Under the pieces are notes generated by a model, which ran no database searches, was not told the origin of the DNA, and saw only the letters and a list, made by a program, of their open reading frames with translations. A DNA stretch of 64,000 nt from Kibdelosporangium sp. MJ126-NF4 (GTDB taxonomy: Bacteria; Actinomycetota; Actinomycetes; Mycobacteriales; Pseudonocardiaceae). Made by a program: the position numbers and the translations under genes. Shown here piece by piece: positions 17,587-25,882 of this stretch. The stretch lies in assembly GCF_000826545.1 (NCBI RefSeq), contig NZ_CDME01000014.1, forward strand, positions 620,001-684,000, given 5' to 3'. Within the stretch, counting starts at the first letter, position 1. Each line of letters opens with the position of its first letter.

Positions 17587-19098
17587 TCAGCGTCGCCGTT
17601 TGGCCGTACCGAAAAGACCTCGCGTGATCTCCCTGCCGATCACCGTCGCCGCCGACCGCAGGAACGACTTGACCGGCGCGCTCGACAGCACCTTCTCCAG
17701 CGCGCCCGGCTCCTCCTTCTGCTCCCTCGGCTGCTCGGGCGGCGGGGCCTGCTCGCCCTCCGGGGCCGGAGCGGCGACCTTGGCGGTGAGGATCTCGTAC
17801 GCCGACTCGCGGTCGATGGTCTCCGCGTACTTGGCGTGCAGATCGCTCGACTTGGCCGCCTCGCGGATGGCGTCCACACCGATCGTGCCCATCAACGAGC
17901 GCGGCGGCCGCAACCGCGTCCACGCCACCGGCGTCGGCGCACCCCGCTCACTCAGCACTGTGACGATCGCCTCGCCCGTCCCCAGCGACGTGAGCGCCTT
18001 GTCCAACTCGTAGTGCTTGGTCGTCGGATAGGTCTTCACCGTCTGCGTCAGCGCCTTCTGGTCATCAGGCGTGAACGCGCGCAGCGCGTGCTGAATACGG
18101 GCACCGAGCTGCGACAACACGGCGTTCGGGATGTCGGTGGGCAGCTGGGTGCAGAAGAACACACCAACACCCTTCGACCGGATCAGCTTCACCGTCTGCT
18201 CGATCTGCTCGAGAAACGCCTTCGACGCGCCGCCGAACAGCAGATGCGCCTCGTCCAGCACGAACACGAGCTTGGGTTTGTCCAGGTCACCGGCCTCCGG
18301 CAGCTCCTGGAAAAGCTCGGCGAGCAACCACATGAGGAACGTGGAGAACAACGCGGGCCGGTTCTGCAACTCGCCGACCTCCAGCAACGAGATCGTGCCC
18401 TCCCGCAGCAGATCGGCGACAGCCAGCTCCGGCTCACCGAAGAAGTCGTCACCGCCCTGAGCCTCCAGATTGGACAACGAGCGCAGGATCACCCCCGCGG
18501 TGCTCGCCGAGACGCCACCGAGCCCCTTCAGATCCGCCTTGCCCTCGTCACTCGTGAGATGCGAGATGACCGACCGCAGGTCCTTCGAATCCAGCAGCGC
18601 CAGCCCCCGCTGGTCGGCCCAGCGGAAGATGAGACCGAGCGTGGATTCCTGCGTCTCGTTCAGACCGAGCACCTTCGACAGCAGAATCGGCCCGAAACTC
18701 GTGACCGTCGCCCGAATCGGCACACCGGGCCCACCCGTACCCAGCGACAGGGACTGGACAGCGAAAGCCGTCGGCTTCCAGTCGTCCCCGGTCTCCTGCG
18801 CGCGCTGGGTGACCTTGTCGTTCGCCTCCCCCGCACGAGCGAGGCCCGACAGGTCACCCTTGATGTCCGCGAGAAGGACAGGAACACCGGCACCGGCGCA
18901 CTGCTCCGCGATCAACTGCAAAGTCTTCGTCTTGCCGGTGCCGGTGGCACCCGCGACAAGACCATGCCGGTTCAACGTCGCCAACGGCAGCCGGATGACC
19001 GCGGCGGGGTCGACCTGGCCATCCACCACGACCGAGCCCAACTCGACAGCCTGGCCCTCGGTCACGTACCCGGCGGCGATCTCCTGCGACTTGTCCAC
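17587..19098 (-). CDS. HerA-like helicase/ATPase (DUF853)
   Basis: 503 residues. EIAAGYVTEGQAVELGSVVVDG followed by LPLATLNRHGLVAGATGTGKTKTLQL shows Walker A (GATGTGKT) near residue 50; Walker B is LVFVLDEAHLLF near residue 275, and CTQLPTDIP is the sensor region. This is the DUF853/HerA-FtsK family of hexameric DNA translocases common in actinobacteria, function unproven. The tail after residue 440 is Pro/Glu-rich, then basic (GTAKRRR). GTG 19098 aligns with the family start; a frame extending to 19137 adds an unlikely leader. Divergent from orn with a 77-nt gap. Confidence 0.88.
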   Translation of the reverse strand: MDKSQEIAAGYVTEGQAVELGSVVVDGQVDPAAVIRLPLATLNRHGLVAGATGTGKTKTLQLIAEQCAGAGVPVLLADIKGDLSGLARAGEANDKVTQRAQETGDDWKPTAFAVQSLSLGTGGPGVPIRATVTSFGPILLSKVLGLNETQESTLGLIFRWADQRGLALLDSKDLRSVISHLTSDEGKADLKGLGGVSASTAGVILRSLSNLEAQGGDDFFGEPELAVADLLREGTISLLEVGELQNRPALFSTFLMWLLAELFQELPEAGDLDKPKLVFVLDEAHLLFGGASKAFLEQIEQTVKLIRSKGVGVFFCTQLPTDIPNAVLSQLGARIQHALRAFTPDDQKALTQTVKTYPTTKHYELDKALTSLGTGEAIVTVLSERGAPTPVAWTRLRPPRSLMGTIGVDAIREAAKSSDLHAKYAETIDRESAYEILTAKVAAPAPEGEQAPPPEQPREQKEEPGALEKVLSSAPVKSFLRSAATVIGREITRGLFGTAKRRR

Positions 19099-19175
19099 AG
19101 GAGGGAACTTAGAACCGGGACACGCGTATCGCAGCACGAAGGCCCGAACGGGGCACGGACGATAGGCTGGAGCAG

Positions 19176-19781
19176 GTGAGTGACCATCTGGTGTGGATCG
19201 ACTGCGAGATGACCGGCCTCGATCTGGACAACGACGCCCTGATCGAGATCGCGGCCCTGGTGACCGACGCCGAGCTGAACATCCTCGGCGAAGGAGTGGA
19301 CGTGGTGATCCACGCAGAAGACGAAGAGCTGGCGAACATGCCCGACGTCGTCCGCGAGATGCACGCCAAATCAGGCCTCACCGAAGAAGTGAGGCGATCG
19401 ACAGTGACACTGGCCGACGCGGAACAACTGGTCCTCGACTACGTGAAGGCCCACGTCCCGGAATCCAGAACAGCGCCACTGGCCGGGAACTCGATCGCGA
19501 CCGACAGAGGCTTCATAGCAAGGGACATGAAAGCCCTCGACGCCCACCTGCACTACCGGATGGTGGACGTGTCGTCGATCAAAGAGCTCTGCAGACGCTG
19601 GTACCCCCGGATCTACTACGCACAGCCAGGCAAAGGCCTGGCCCACCGAGCGCTCGCGGACATCAAGGAATCGATCAAGGAACTCGCCTACTACCGAAGC
19701 ACGGCCTTCGTCCCCCAACCAGGACCCACGAGCGAAGAAGCCCGAGCAGCGGCAGAACGCGTGCTCAACCCAGACACCTGA
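19176..19781 (+). CDS. orn: Oligoribonuclease
   Basis: 201 residues, the normal length. DEDDh exonuclease motifs are present: [11 protein letters not shown] (Exo I Asp and Glu), [10 protein letters not shown] (Exo II region), and [14 protein letters not shown] (Exo III His and Asp). Orn degrades 2-5-nt RNA, including the pGpG product of cyclic-di-GMP turnover, in the cytoplasm. GTG 19176 follows GGAG at close spacing. tRNA-His lies 70 nt downstream on the same strand. Confidence 0.97.
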   Translation: MSDHLVWIDCEMTGLDLDNDALIEIAALVTDAELNILGEGVDVVIHAEDEELANMPDVVREMHAKSGLTEEVRRSTVTLADAEQLVLDYVKAHVPESRTAPLAGNSIATDRGFIARDMKALDAHLHYRMVDVSSIKELCRRWYPRIYYAQPGKGLAHRALADIKESIKELAYYRSTAFVPQPGPTSEEARAAAERVLNPDT

Positions 19782-19851
19782 CCCGAATATCAGCTGCCAA
19801 AAACCCCGCGCTAAGCTACGGTCACACCAAGCGCCAAACACGGTGAACATG

Positions 19852-19924
19852 GTGGGTGTAGCTCAGCTGGTAGAGCACCTGGTTGTGGTCCAGGAAGTCG
19901 CGGGTTCAAGTCCCGTCACTCACC
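19852..19924 (+). tRNA. tRNA-His (GTG anticodon)
   Basis: The acceptor GTGGGTG pairs with CACTCAC at 19917-19923 (one G-U). The D-arm is GCTC/GAGC, the anticodon loop TTGTGGT carries GTG, and the T-loop is TTCAAGT. The discriminator C at 19924 can pair with the extra G at 19851, the hallmark of tRNA-His. CCA is not encoded. Confidence 0.95.
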
Positions 19925-19985
19925 CTCGACGGGGGCGCCCCTAGTCGGTTGCTTTGCAACCTTCGCGGGGCGTCTTCGGGCTTAT

Positions 19986-20008
19986 TTTGGGGGGCCGAGC
20001 CCCCCAAA
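19986..20008 (+). terminator. Strong hairpin downstream of tRNA-His
   Basis: TTTGGGGGGC and GCCCCCCAAA form a 10-bp perfect stem with a 3-nt loop (CGA). It has no T-tract, as is usual for actinobacterial terminators. Confidence 0.6.
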
Positions 20009-20183
20009 CCCCCCACGGTGCGAGCTCCTCTCGAACCAGCGCTGGGCACCTTTCGCTTTCACCAGCACAACTTCACACACCTCTTTACCTCTTCATGCAC
20101 CTCCAACGCCTCTGCGTGGCGTCGCCGCTGCATGACGTGAGGGCGATCTGAGGCTGCTTGCGGCGGCTGGCTGGTTTGAGGGG

Positions 20184-20234
20184 CGAGGTCCGCCTACGGG
20201 ACTGGTGGGCCCAGCGAAAGCGGTACGGACCTCG
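20184..20234. repeat. Structured repeat element, copy 1
   Basis: Outer arms CGAGGTCCG / CGGACCTCG enclose an inner hairpin (GCCTAC / GTGGGC with a 7-nt loop) and a second small hairpin around a GAAA loop (CAGC-GAAA-GCGG), so the element can fold as a three-way junction. The stretch 20190-20212 is identical to 20330-20352 in copy 2, but the outer arms differ. No ORF covers it convincingly. It could be a structured RNA or a folded mobile DNA repeat. Confidence 0.55.
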
Positions 20235-20318
20235 GCCTTCCCAAAGGCGCGTCAGCGCACATCTCTGCCTCGTGCTCCCTTCCTCCCGTATGACCTGGGC
20301 GCAGCCCGACCACGCGTG

Positions 20319-20379
20319 TCAAGGGGGATCCGCCTACGGGACTGGTGGGCCCGGCGGCGGCCGAACGGATCCCCCTTGA
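20319..20379. repeat. Structured repeat element, copy 2
   Basis: A perfect 14-bp inverted repeat (TCAAGGGGGATCCG / CGGATCCCCCTTGA) encloses the same inner hairpin as copy 1, then CGGC-GGCG-GCCG in place of the GAAA hairpin. Both arms differ in sequence from copy 1 while pairing is kept, which is covariation between copies. It lies 140 nt downstream of copy 1 in the 638-nt gap between tRNA-His and the L,D-transpeptidase. Confidence 0.55.
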
Positions 20380-20519
20380 CTCGTGTGGTTGCCTCTGGCA
20401 GGTCATGCGGGAGGACGGGAGTGCGGCCCCCTCTCCTCTTGGAGGCCTGCCTGTCCGGCGAGGACAGCTCTTGCCAGCACAAGCTGACAGCCCGCCGGAG
20501 AACGCCCCCTGACAGCAAA

Positions 20520-20545
20520 AGCCCCGGGCTCGAGAGCCCGGGGCT
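20520..20545 (-). terminator. Rho-independent terminator of the L,D-transpeptidase gene
   Basis: On the minus strand AGCCCCGGGCTC and GAGCCCGGGGCT pair over 12 bp with a 2-nt loop and run into TTTT. It begins 17 nt after the stop codon. Confidence 0.85.
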
Positions 20546-20562
20546 GCTGAAGTGTGCGACGG

Positions 20563-21768
20563 CTACTTCTTGCCGCCCTTTTGGTATTCCTCCCAGGAGA
20601 GCTGCCAGTCACTCAGGCCGTCCCAGGCTTGGAGGGCCTTGCCGCCGGAGTTCTGGACCACGAAGATGTCGCCCTTCGTGCCGATCTCCTGCATCCAGTT
20701 GGCGTTCTCCGTGGACATGTTGATGCAGCCGTGGCTGACGTTGCTGCTGCCCTGCTGGCGGACCGACCACGGGGCGGAGTGGTAGAAGATGCCGCTGTTC
20801 GAGAGGCGGCTCGCCACCGCGACCTTGGTTCGGTAGCCGCCCGGCGAGTCGGACGGGACACCGTAGGTGCCCGAGTCCATCGTGTAGTTCTGCTGCTCGG
20901 TCATCACGGTGTAGGTGCCGTTCGGGGTCTCGTGGCGTGGCTTGCCCATCGAGATCGGGACCGTCCTGACCACCTGGTCGTTGACCGTGACCGTCATCTG
21001 CTTCGTCGCGCCGTCCGCGACTGCGACGACCTTGTTGCCGATCGTGACAGCGGACTTGCGGTCTTCCTTGCCGAACAGGTTCGGGCCGAGCGCCTTGCCG
21101 TAGATGGCGGCGTTGATGGAGACCTTCGTACCGGTCTTCCAGTAGTCCTTCGGCCGCCAGTGCACCTCGTTGTCGCGGAACCAGTAGAACGCGCCCTCGG
21201 TCGCGGGCTCGGCGGTGATCTTCAACGCCTTCTCGGCCGCCGCCTTGTCCGGGACGTTGCCGGAGAAGTAGAACGCCAGCGGCTGCCCGACGCCGACGGT
21301 CTGGCCGTCGGTCGGGTTCAGCGAGACGGTGATCTGCCTGCCGGGCTTCACCGTGCTGAACGACGACGTGAGGCTCGACGGCTTCCCGTCGGTTCCCGTG
21401 CCCGCCGCGTTGACGGTGTAGCTCTTGCTGTAGCCGAGCGCCTCGGCCGACTCCCACTTCAGGCCGTCCGGCGTGAGGGCGCCGGTGACCGCCTTGCCCT
21501 CCTGATTGGTCACCGTGACCTGGGTCAGCTTGCCGTCCGCGGCCGTGACCGTGATCGGCTCGCCCGGCGCGACGTCAGCGGCCTTGTCGGCCGGCGTGAC
21601 CGCCATCGCGATCGCCTTCGGCTGCGGCGCGGGCGAACCACCCGACGTCTGACCGGCAGACGTGGGACCGCCACCCGGCTGTTGTTGCGCTGACGGTTCC
21701 CCCGAGGAGCAACTCGCGACCGACAGGACAGCCATCGCTGTGGCAACCGCCACAATCGATCGTCGCAT
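20563..21768 (-). CDS. L,D-transpeptidase lipoprotein (LdtMt2-like)
   Basis: 401 residues. A lipoprotein signal ends in the lipobox LSVASC, so the protein is anchored outside the cytoplasmic membrane. Two Ig-like domains (residues ~45-250) precede the YkuD catalytic domain, with HSAPWSVRQQG and SHGCIN carrying the nucleophile Cys348. Such enzymes make 3-3 cross-links in peptidoglycan and resist most penicillins while remaining sensitive to carbapenems. The start MRRSIV at 21768 has GGTGGGG 7 nt upstream; ATG 21783 is the alternative. It is monocistronic, with its own terminator. Confidence 0.92.
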   Translation of the reverse strand: MRRSIVAVATAMAVLSVASCSSGEPSAQQQPGGGPTSAGQTSGGSPAPQPKAIAMAVTPADKAADVAPGEPITVTAADGKLTQVTVTNQEGKAVTGALTPDGLKWESAEALGYSKSYTVNAAGTGTDGKPSSLTSSFSTVKPGRQITVSLNPTDGQTVGVGQPLAFYFSGNVPDKAAAEKALKITAEPATEGAFYWFRDNEVHWRPKDYWKTGTKVSINAAIYGKALGPNLFGKEDRKSAVTIGNKVVAVADGATKQMTVTVNDQVVRTVPISMGKPRHETPNGTYTVMTEQQNYTMDSGTYGVPSDSPGGYRTKVAVASRLSNSGIFYHSAPWSVRQQGSSNVSHGCINMSTENANWMQEIGTKGDIFVVQNSGGKALQAWDGLSDWQLSWEEYQKGGKK

Positions 21769-21954
21769 CAAGACCCCACCCATAAGTCAGCCCGCCCGAT
21801 ATCCAGTGCCCGGGAACCCTTCCCCGCCCCAGCAAGGGTCCGAACGTACTAATTGTGCCCTCTAGCTGCAGGAGTCGATCACCCGGGGGTCCGATTTCGA
21901 GCTTCCGGATGCCCCATGCTAAGGTTTTCCTCGTTCGCAGGGGAGACCCTGCGA

Positions 21955-22027
21955 GCGCCGCTAGCTCAACTGGCAGAGCAGCTGGCTCTTAACCAGCGGG
22001 TTCGGGGTTCGAGTCCCTGGCGGCGCA
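21955..22027 (+). tRNA. tRNA-Lys (CTT anticodon)
   Basis: The acceptor GCGCCGC pairs with GCGGCGC, with discriminator A at 22027. The anticodon stem GCTGG/CCAGC holds the loop CTCTTAA with anticodon CTT, and the T-loop is TTCGAGT. CCA is not encoded. Confidence 0.95.
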
Positions 22028-22032
22028 CCCCC

Positions 22033-22070
22033 AAAGCGCAGGTCAACATCCATGTTGACCTGCGCTTTTT
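22033..22070 (+). terminator. Terminator of tRNA-Lys
   Basis: A 17-bp perfect stem (AAAGCGCAGGTCAACAT with its complement at 22052-22068), 2-nt loop, followed by T. It begins 6 nt after the tRNA. The following 198 nt to 22268 contain nothing I can assign. Confidence 0.9.
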
Positions 22071-22268
22071 GGCGTTCTCGGCCCAGCTGTTCACCGTCCA
22101 GAGTCGCGGCACCATGACGCAGGTCGTGCAGCTACGGCAAGATCGGCGGCGGAGACCGTTGGTACACAGTGGACTCTCAACCGCTACCGGGATACACGCT
22201 GATCGAGACGCTCGGTTGCGTGTGGATCCCTTAAGCGTGATGACAACAGATCTGGATCGCCCGGACGG

Positions 22269-22559
22269 TCATGACGCGGACGCCGTGCGGCTCAGCGCTT
22301 CCCGAGTGAATCGCCGCACGTACTCGTCCAGCCATTCCCGGAACGCCGCCTGGTCGGTCAGCACGAGGGTGGCGTGGTCGGTGAGGTCGGCGTGGGCGGC
22401 GCGGAGGAACTCGTCATCCGGCGCGCTGAGCGCCATCAGCCGACCGGCGGCGTCGACCATCCGGAACGCGGCCAGGATCGGCGTCTCGTCCAGGCTGGTC
22501 GGCGCGCTGGTCACCAGGTGGGTGATGATGGCGAACAACTGCCGGGAATCGTCAGTCAT
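22269..22559 (-). CDS. DUF6092-like small protein
   Basis: 96 residues, all-helical. QLFAIITHLVTSAPTSLDE and AAFRMVDAAGRLMAL match my memory of DUF6092, a family without known function often found near oxidoreductases. No signal peptide or membrane segment. Its ATG overlaps the end of the nitroreductase gene by 8 nt, so translation is coupled and the two products probably work together. Confidence 0.65.
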   Translation of the reverse strand: MTDDSRQLFAIITHLVTSAPTSLDETPILAAFRMVDAAGRLMALSAPDDEFLRAAHADLTDHATLVLTDQAAFREWLDEYVRRFTREALSRTASAS

Positions 22560-23097
22560 CGGATGCCTCCCACTCGGTGCCGAAACGGTTGTGGTGCAAG
22601 GGGGTTGTGAACCCTCGGGGCGCGGGTGGCGGCGTGGGCGTCACGAAGCCCACCGCGACCGTCACGTCCGCGCGGATGTGTGGCGGCAACTCCACCAGGG
22701 TCTGCACCGCGGGCTCGGCCCAGCTGGTGATGGTGCAGATGCCAAGACCGACGGTCTGGGCGAACAGCGCCAGGTGCGCGCAGGCCGCGCCCACGTCGAT
22801 CCGGGTGGCCACCTCGACGCCTCGCCGACCCAGCACCTGCTCCGCGCGCACCACGTCCGTGCCGAGCACGAGCATCGCCGGGGCGTTGGTCAGGAACCCT
22901 GGCAGCACCTGCCGGGCGGTGGCCATGATGTGCGGGTCGTCGACGATCACGATGTTGCGGATACCGGACCTGGCCTGCTGCGCCCGCGCCGCGGCCCACG
23001 CCATGCGCCGCAACACCGGCCGCGGGACCGGGTCGTCGGTGAACTCGCGGTGCATCCGGCGACGGCGGATCGCGTCCGCCACGTCGAGGCTCGCCAT
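22552..23097 (-). CDS. Nitroreductase family protein
   Basis: 181 residues. The N-terminal DAIRRRRMHREFTDDPVP is the nitroreductase FMN-binding start (R-S-R-F-D-PV in relatives), and AQTVGLGICTITSW is the C-terminal FMN contact region. These enzymes reduce nitro groups, quinones or enones with NAD(P)H. It is divergent from the DUF917 gene and coupled to the DUF6092 gene, so it may belong to the catabolic block at 23.2-28.7 kb. Substrate unknown. Confidence 0.85.
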   Translation of the reverse strand: MASLDVADAIRRRRMHREFTDDPVPRPVLRRMAWAAARAQQARSGIRNIVIVDDPHIMATARQVLPGFLTNAPAMLVLGTDVVRAEQVLGRRGVEVATRIDVGAACAHLALFAQTVGLGICTITSWAEPAVQTLVELPPHIRADVTVAVGFVTPTPPPAPRGFTTPLHHNRFGTEWEASDD

Positions 23098-23185
23098 GAC
23101 ACTCCCTTCGTGGGGACAGTCGCCTCAGCCTGGCGGCCCGGTGTGACGTGGACAATGTGCGATCCGCCAAGGCGAGGTAGCGTCG

Positions 23186-23202
23186 TTGGGCGTTTCGCCC
23201 AA
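23186..23202. promoter_or_regulatory. Palindromic operator candidate in the nitroreductase/DUF917 divergent region
   Basis: TTGGGCG-TTT-CGCCCAA is a perfect 7+3+7 inverted repeat 52 nt before the DUF917 start and 89 nt before the nitroreductase start. The PucR-type regulator encoded at the end of the cluster is a candidate binder (inference). Confidence 0.5.
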
Positions 23203-23253
23203 TGACCGGGCCTTCCGCTGCTGGTTTGCTCACAGCACATCGGAGGTGAGTCC

Positions 23254-24327
23254 ATGACCCAGATCACCCTGGACGACGTCGAGGACCTGGCCCTGGGTGC
23301 CGTCGTGCTCGGCACCGGCGGCGGGGGAGACCCCTACCTGGCCAAGATCATGCTGCGGGAGGCGATCATCAGGCACGGCCCGATCGAGGTGGTGGACGCG
23401 GGCGACCTCGACCCCGACGGCCTGTTGCTGCCGATCGCGCTGGTCGGCGCGCCCACCGTGATCGTGGAGAAGTTCCCGAACGGCGGCGAGGCGGAACGGG
23501 TGCTGCGGGCTCTGGAAGGTCACCTCGGCCGGTCCGGGGTGGCGGTGCTGCCGCTGGAGAACGGCGGGATGAACTCCCTCTTCCCGCTGGTCGTCGCGGC
23601 CGAGCTCGGGCTGCCCTGTGTGGACGGTGACTCGATCCGCCGGGCGTTCCCGCAGATCGAGCTGACCCTGTTCACCCTCGCCGGCCTGTCCACCACGCCG
23701 ATGACCCTCGCCGACGTCAAGGGCAACTACGTGTTCTTCGAGACTGTCGACAACGCGATGGCCGAGAAGCTCGCCAGGGCCTGCGCGGTCCAGATGGGCA
23801 TGATCGCGGTGATGAGCGCGTACGCCGTCACCGCCGGGGAGTTCGTCAAGTACGGGGCAACCGGCTCGCTCACCTACTGCCTGGAGATCGGCAGGCGCGT
23901 GCGGGCCGTCCAGCGCGGCGAGCCCGGCGCGTACGAGGAGTTCCTGCGCTACTGCGAGGCCGAGATCATCTTCACCGGCAAACTGCTGGACATCGAGCGG
24001 CACACCACCGGCGGCTGGGCCAGGGGCACAGTCACGCTGGAGCACCTGGACGACCCGGCGCGGGTGATGCGGGTGGAGATCCAGAACGAGAACCTGATCG
24101 CCTTCGAGGACGGCGAGGCCAAGGTGACCGTGCCCGACCTGATCACCCTGATCGACACCGAGACCGCCGTGCCGATGACCACGGAGAACCTCGCCTACGG
24201 CCAGCGCCTGCACGTCATCGCCATGCCCGCGCTGCCCCAGTGGCACACCCCGGCGGGAATCGCACTGGCCGGGCCGAGGGCCTTCGGTTACGACATCGAC
24301 TACGTGCCGTTCGGAGGTGCCCGATGA
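23254..24327 (+). CDS. DUF917 family protein
   Basis: 357 residues. LALGAVVLGTGGGGDPYLAKIM is the glycine-rich N-terminal signature of DUF917, followed by D----DG-R-FP-----. This family normally sits beside hydantoinase/oxoprolinase genes, as here, and some fused homologues exist. It probably acts on the same cyclic amide or ureide substrate, but no activity is established to my knowledge. It is first in an operon of at least three genes, and its stop overlaps the next start (ATGA). Confidence 0.88.
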   Translation: MTQITLDDVEDLALGAVVLGTGGGGDPYLAKIMLREAIIRHGPIEVVDAGDLDPDGLLLPIALVGAPTVIVEKFPNGGEAERVLRALEGHLGRSGVAVLPLENGGMNSLFPLVVAAELGLPCVDGDSIRRAFPQIELTLFTLAGLSTTPMTLADVKGNYVFFETVDNAMAEKLARACAVQMGMIAVMSAYAVTAGEFVKYGATGSLTYCLEIGRRVRAVQRGEPGAYEEFLRYCEAEIIFTGKLLDIERHTTGGWARGTVTLEHLDDPARVMRVEIQNENLIAFEDGEAKVTVPDLITLIDTETAVPMTTENLAYGQRLHVIAMPALPQWHTPAGIALAGPRAFGYDIDYVPFGGAR

Positions 24328-25877
24328 CCGGACTTCGCATCGGAATCGACGTCGGCGGCACGAACACCGACGCGGTCGTGGTGGACAACGGCGGCCGCGT
24401 GCTCGGCCTGCACAAGACCGCCACCACCCCGGACGTGCTGGACGGGATCCGCACAGCGATGGCGGCGGTGCTCACCGCGGTCGACCCGGATGCGGTGACG
24501 CAGGTGATGCTCGGTACGACCCATCCGATCAACGCGGTCATCCGCCGCCGGGACCTGGCCAAGGTCGGCATCCTCCGGATCGCCGCACCCGCCACACTGT
24601 CGGTGCCCCCGCTCGCCGACTGGCCCGTCGACCTGGCCGACGTGGTCCGCGGCCACGTGCGGATCATCCAAGGCGGTCACGAGTACGAGGGCAGCGAGAT
24701 CAACCCGCTGGACGAGGACGCGGTCCGCGCTTTCGCCGAGGAATGCCGGGACCGGGTGGCCGCCGTCGCCGTCACCGGCGTGACCTCACCGGCCAACCCG
24801 GACCACGAGCTCCGTGCCGCCCGGATCATCACCGAGACGCTGGGCCCGGCGTATCCGGTGACCATGGGGCACGAGGTCGGTGGCCTTGGCCTGCTGGAAC
24901 GCGAGAACTCCGCGGTGCTCAACGCCGCGTTGCGGTTTGTCGGTGAGGGCATCGTCAACGCGCTCGACCGGGTCCTGCTGACCCATCGGCTGGCCGCGGA
25001 CATCTACCTGACCCAGAACGACGGCACCCTGCTCGCCGCGGCCGAGGCGGCCCGCAGGCCGATCATGACCATCGGGTCGGGGCCAACCAACTCGATGCGT
25101 GGCGCGGCCCACCTGTCCGGCCTGGCCGACGCGATCGTGATGGACGTCGGCGGCACGTCGGCCGACGTGGGCCTGCTCGTGGACGGATTCCCCCGGGTGT
25201 CCGCGATGGCCGTGGAGATCGGCGGGGTACGGACCAACTACCGGATGCCCGACCTGATCTCGATCGGCCTTGGCGGTGGCACGGTCGTGCGCACCGAGCC
25301 GGACCTGGCCGTCGGCCCGGACAGCGTCGGCTACCGGCTGGCGCACCGGGCCCGGGTCTTCGGCGGTGACACGCTCACCCTGTCGGACATCTCGGTCCTC
25401 GCCGGGCGGGCCGACATCGGCGACCGCGGCCGCGCAGCCGACATCCCTTCGTCCATTGTGGACGCCGCGATCGGCTGGGTGGACGACCGGATCCAGCTGC
25501 TGGCCGACCGGATCAAGGCCGCCCGACAGGACATCCCGCTGGTCGCTGTCGGCGGCGGAGCCCACCTGATCCCCGACTCGATCCCCGGGGTGAGCCGGGT
25601 GTACCGACATGAGCACGCCGGGGTGGCCAACGCGATCGGCGCGGCCATCGCGGAGGTCTCAGGGACCGTCGACCGTGCCTTCCAGTTCGCGGACAGCAGC
25701 CGCGAAGCCTGCCTGGAGCACGCGAAGAACGCCGCCGTCGACGCCGCGGTCAGGGCTGGCGCGGACCCCGGCCGGGTGCGGATCACCATCGTCAACGAGA
25801 TCCCGATGGCGTACCTGCCCGGTGCCAGTGCGCGGGTGCAGGTGAAGGCCGTCGGCCCGCTACTGGAACGGGAGTGA
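24324..25877 (+). CDS. Hydantoinase/oxoprolinase family protein
   Basis: 517 residues. LRIGIDVGGTNTDAVVVD is the actin-like ATP phosphate-binding loop of the hydantoinase A/oxoprolinase N-terminal domain, followed by TTHPINAVIRR and VMDVGGTSADVGLL (second phosphate loop). Members hydrolyse 5-oxoproline, N-methylhydantoin or related rings using ATP, often with a HyuB partner; no HyuB is present, and DUF917 may take that place. GGAGG 6 nt before ATG 24324, together with the ATGA overlap with DUF917, decides the start over a longer frame from 24240. Confidence 0.9.
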   Translation: MTGLRIGIDVGGTNTDAVVVDNGGRVLGLHKTATTPDVLDGIRTAMAAVLTAVDPDAVTQVMLGTTHPINAVIRRRDLAKVGILRIAAPATLSVPPLADWPVDLADVVRGHVRIIQGGHEYEGSEINPLDEDAVRAFAEECRDRVAAVAVTGVTSPANPDHELRAARIITETLGPAYPVTMGHEVGGLGLLERENSAVLNAALRFVGEGIVNALDRVLLTHRLAADIYLTQNDGTLLAAAEAARRPIMTIGSGPTNSMRGAAHLSGLADAIVMDVGGTSADVGLLVDGFPRVSAMAVEIGGVRTNYRMPDLISIGLGGGTVVRTEPDLAVGPDSVGYRLAHRARVFGGDTLTLSDISVLAGRADIGDRGRAADIPSSIVDAAIGWVDDRIQLLADRIKAARQDIPLVAVGGGAHLIPDSIPGVSRVYRHEHAGVANAIGAAIAEVSGTVDRAFQFADSSREACLEHAKNAAVDAAVRAGADPGRVRITIVNEIPMAYLPGASARVQVKAVGPLLERE

Positions 25878-25882
25878 GCGCG

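Noticed and set aside
14686..19179. A 1497-codon open frame on the plus strand
   Set aside because: It runs antisense to the SARP-NB-ARC and HerA-like genes, both with clear motifs. Its product is Arg/Gln/His-rich without domains, a usual by-product of high-GC third positions.
20160..20562. Protein-coding gene in the tRNA-His / L,D-transpeptidase gap
   Set aside because: All frames are short, lack ribosome sites and overlap the hairpins; the structured-repeat explanation fits better.
21853..23205. A 450-codon plus-strand frame through tRNA-Lys
   Set aside because: It crosses the tRNA and its terminator and is antisense to the nitroreductase gene.
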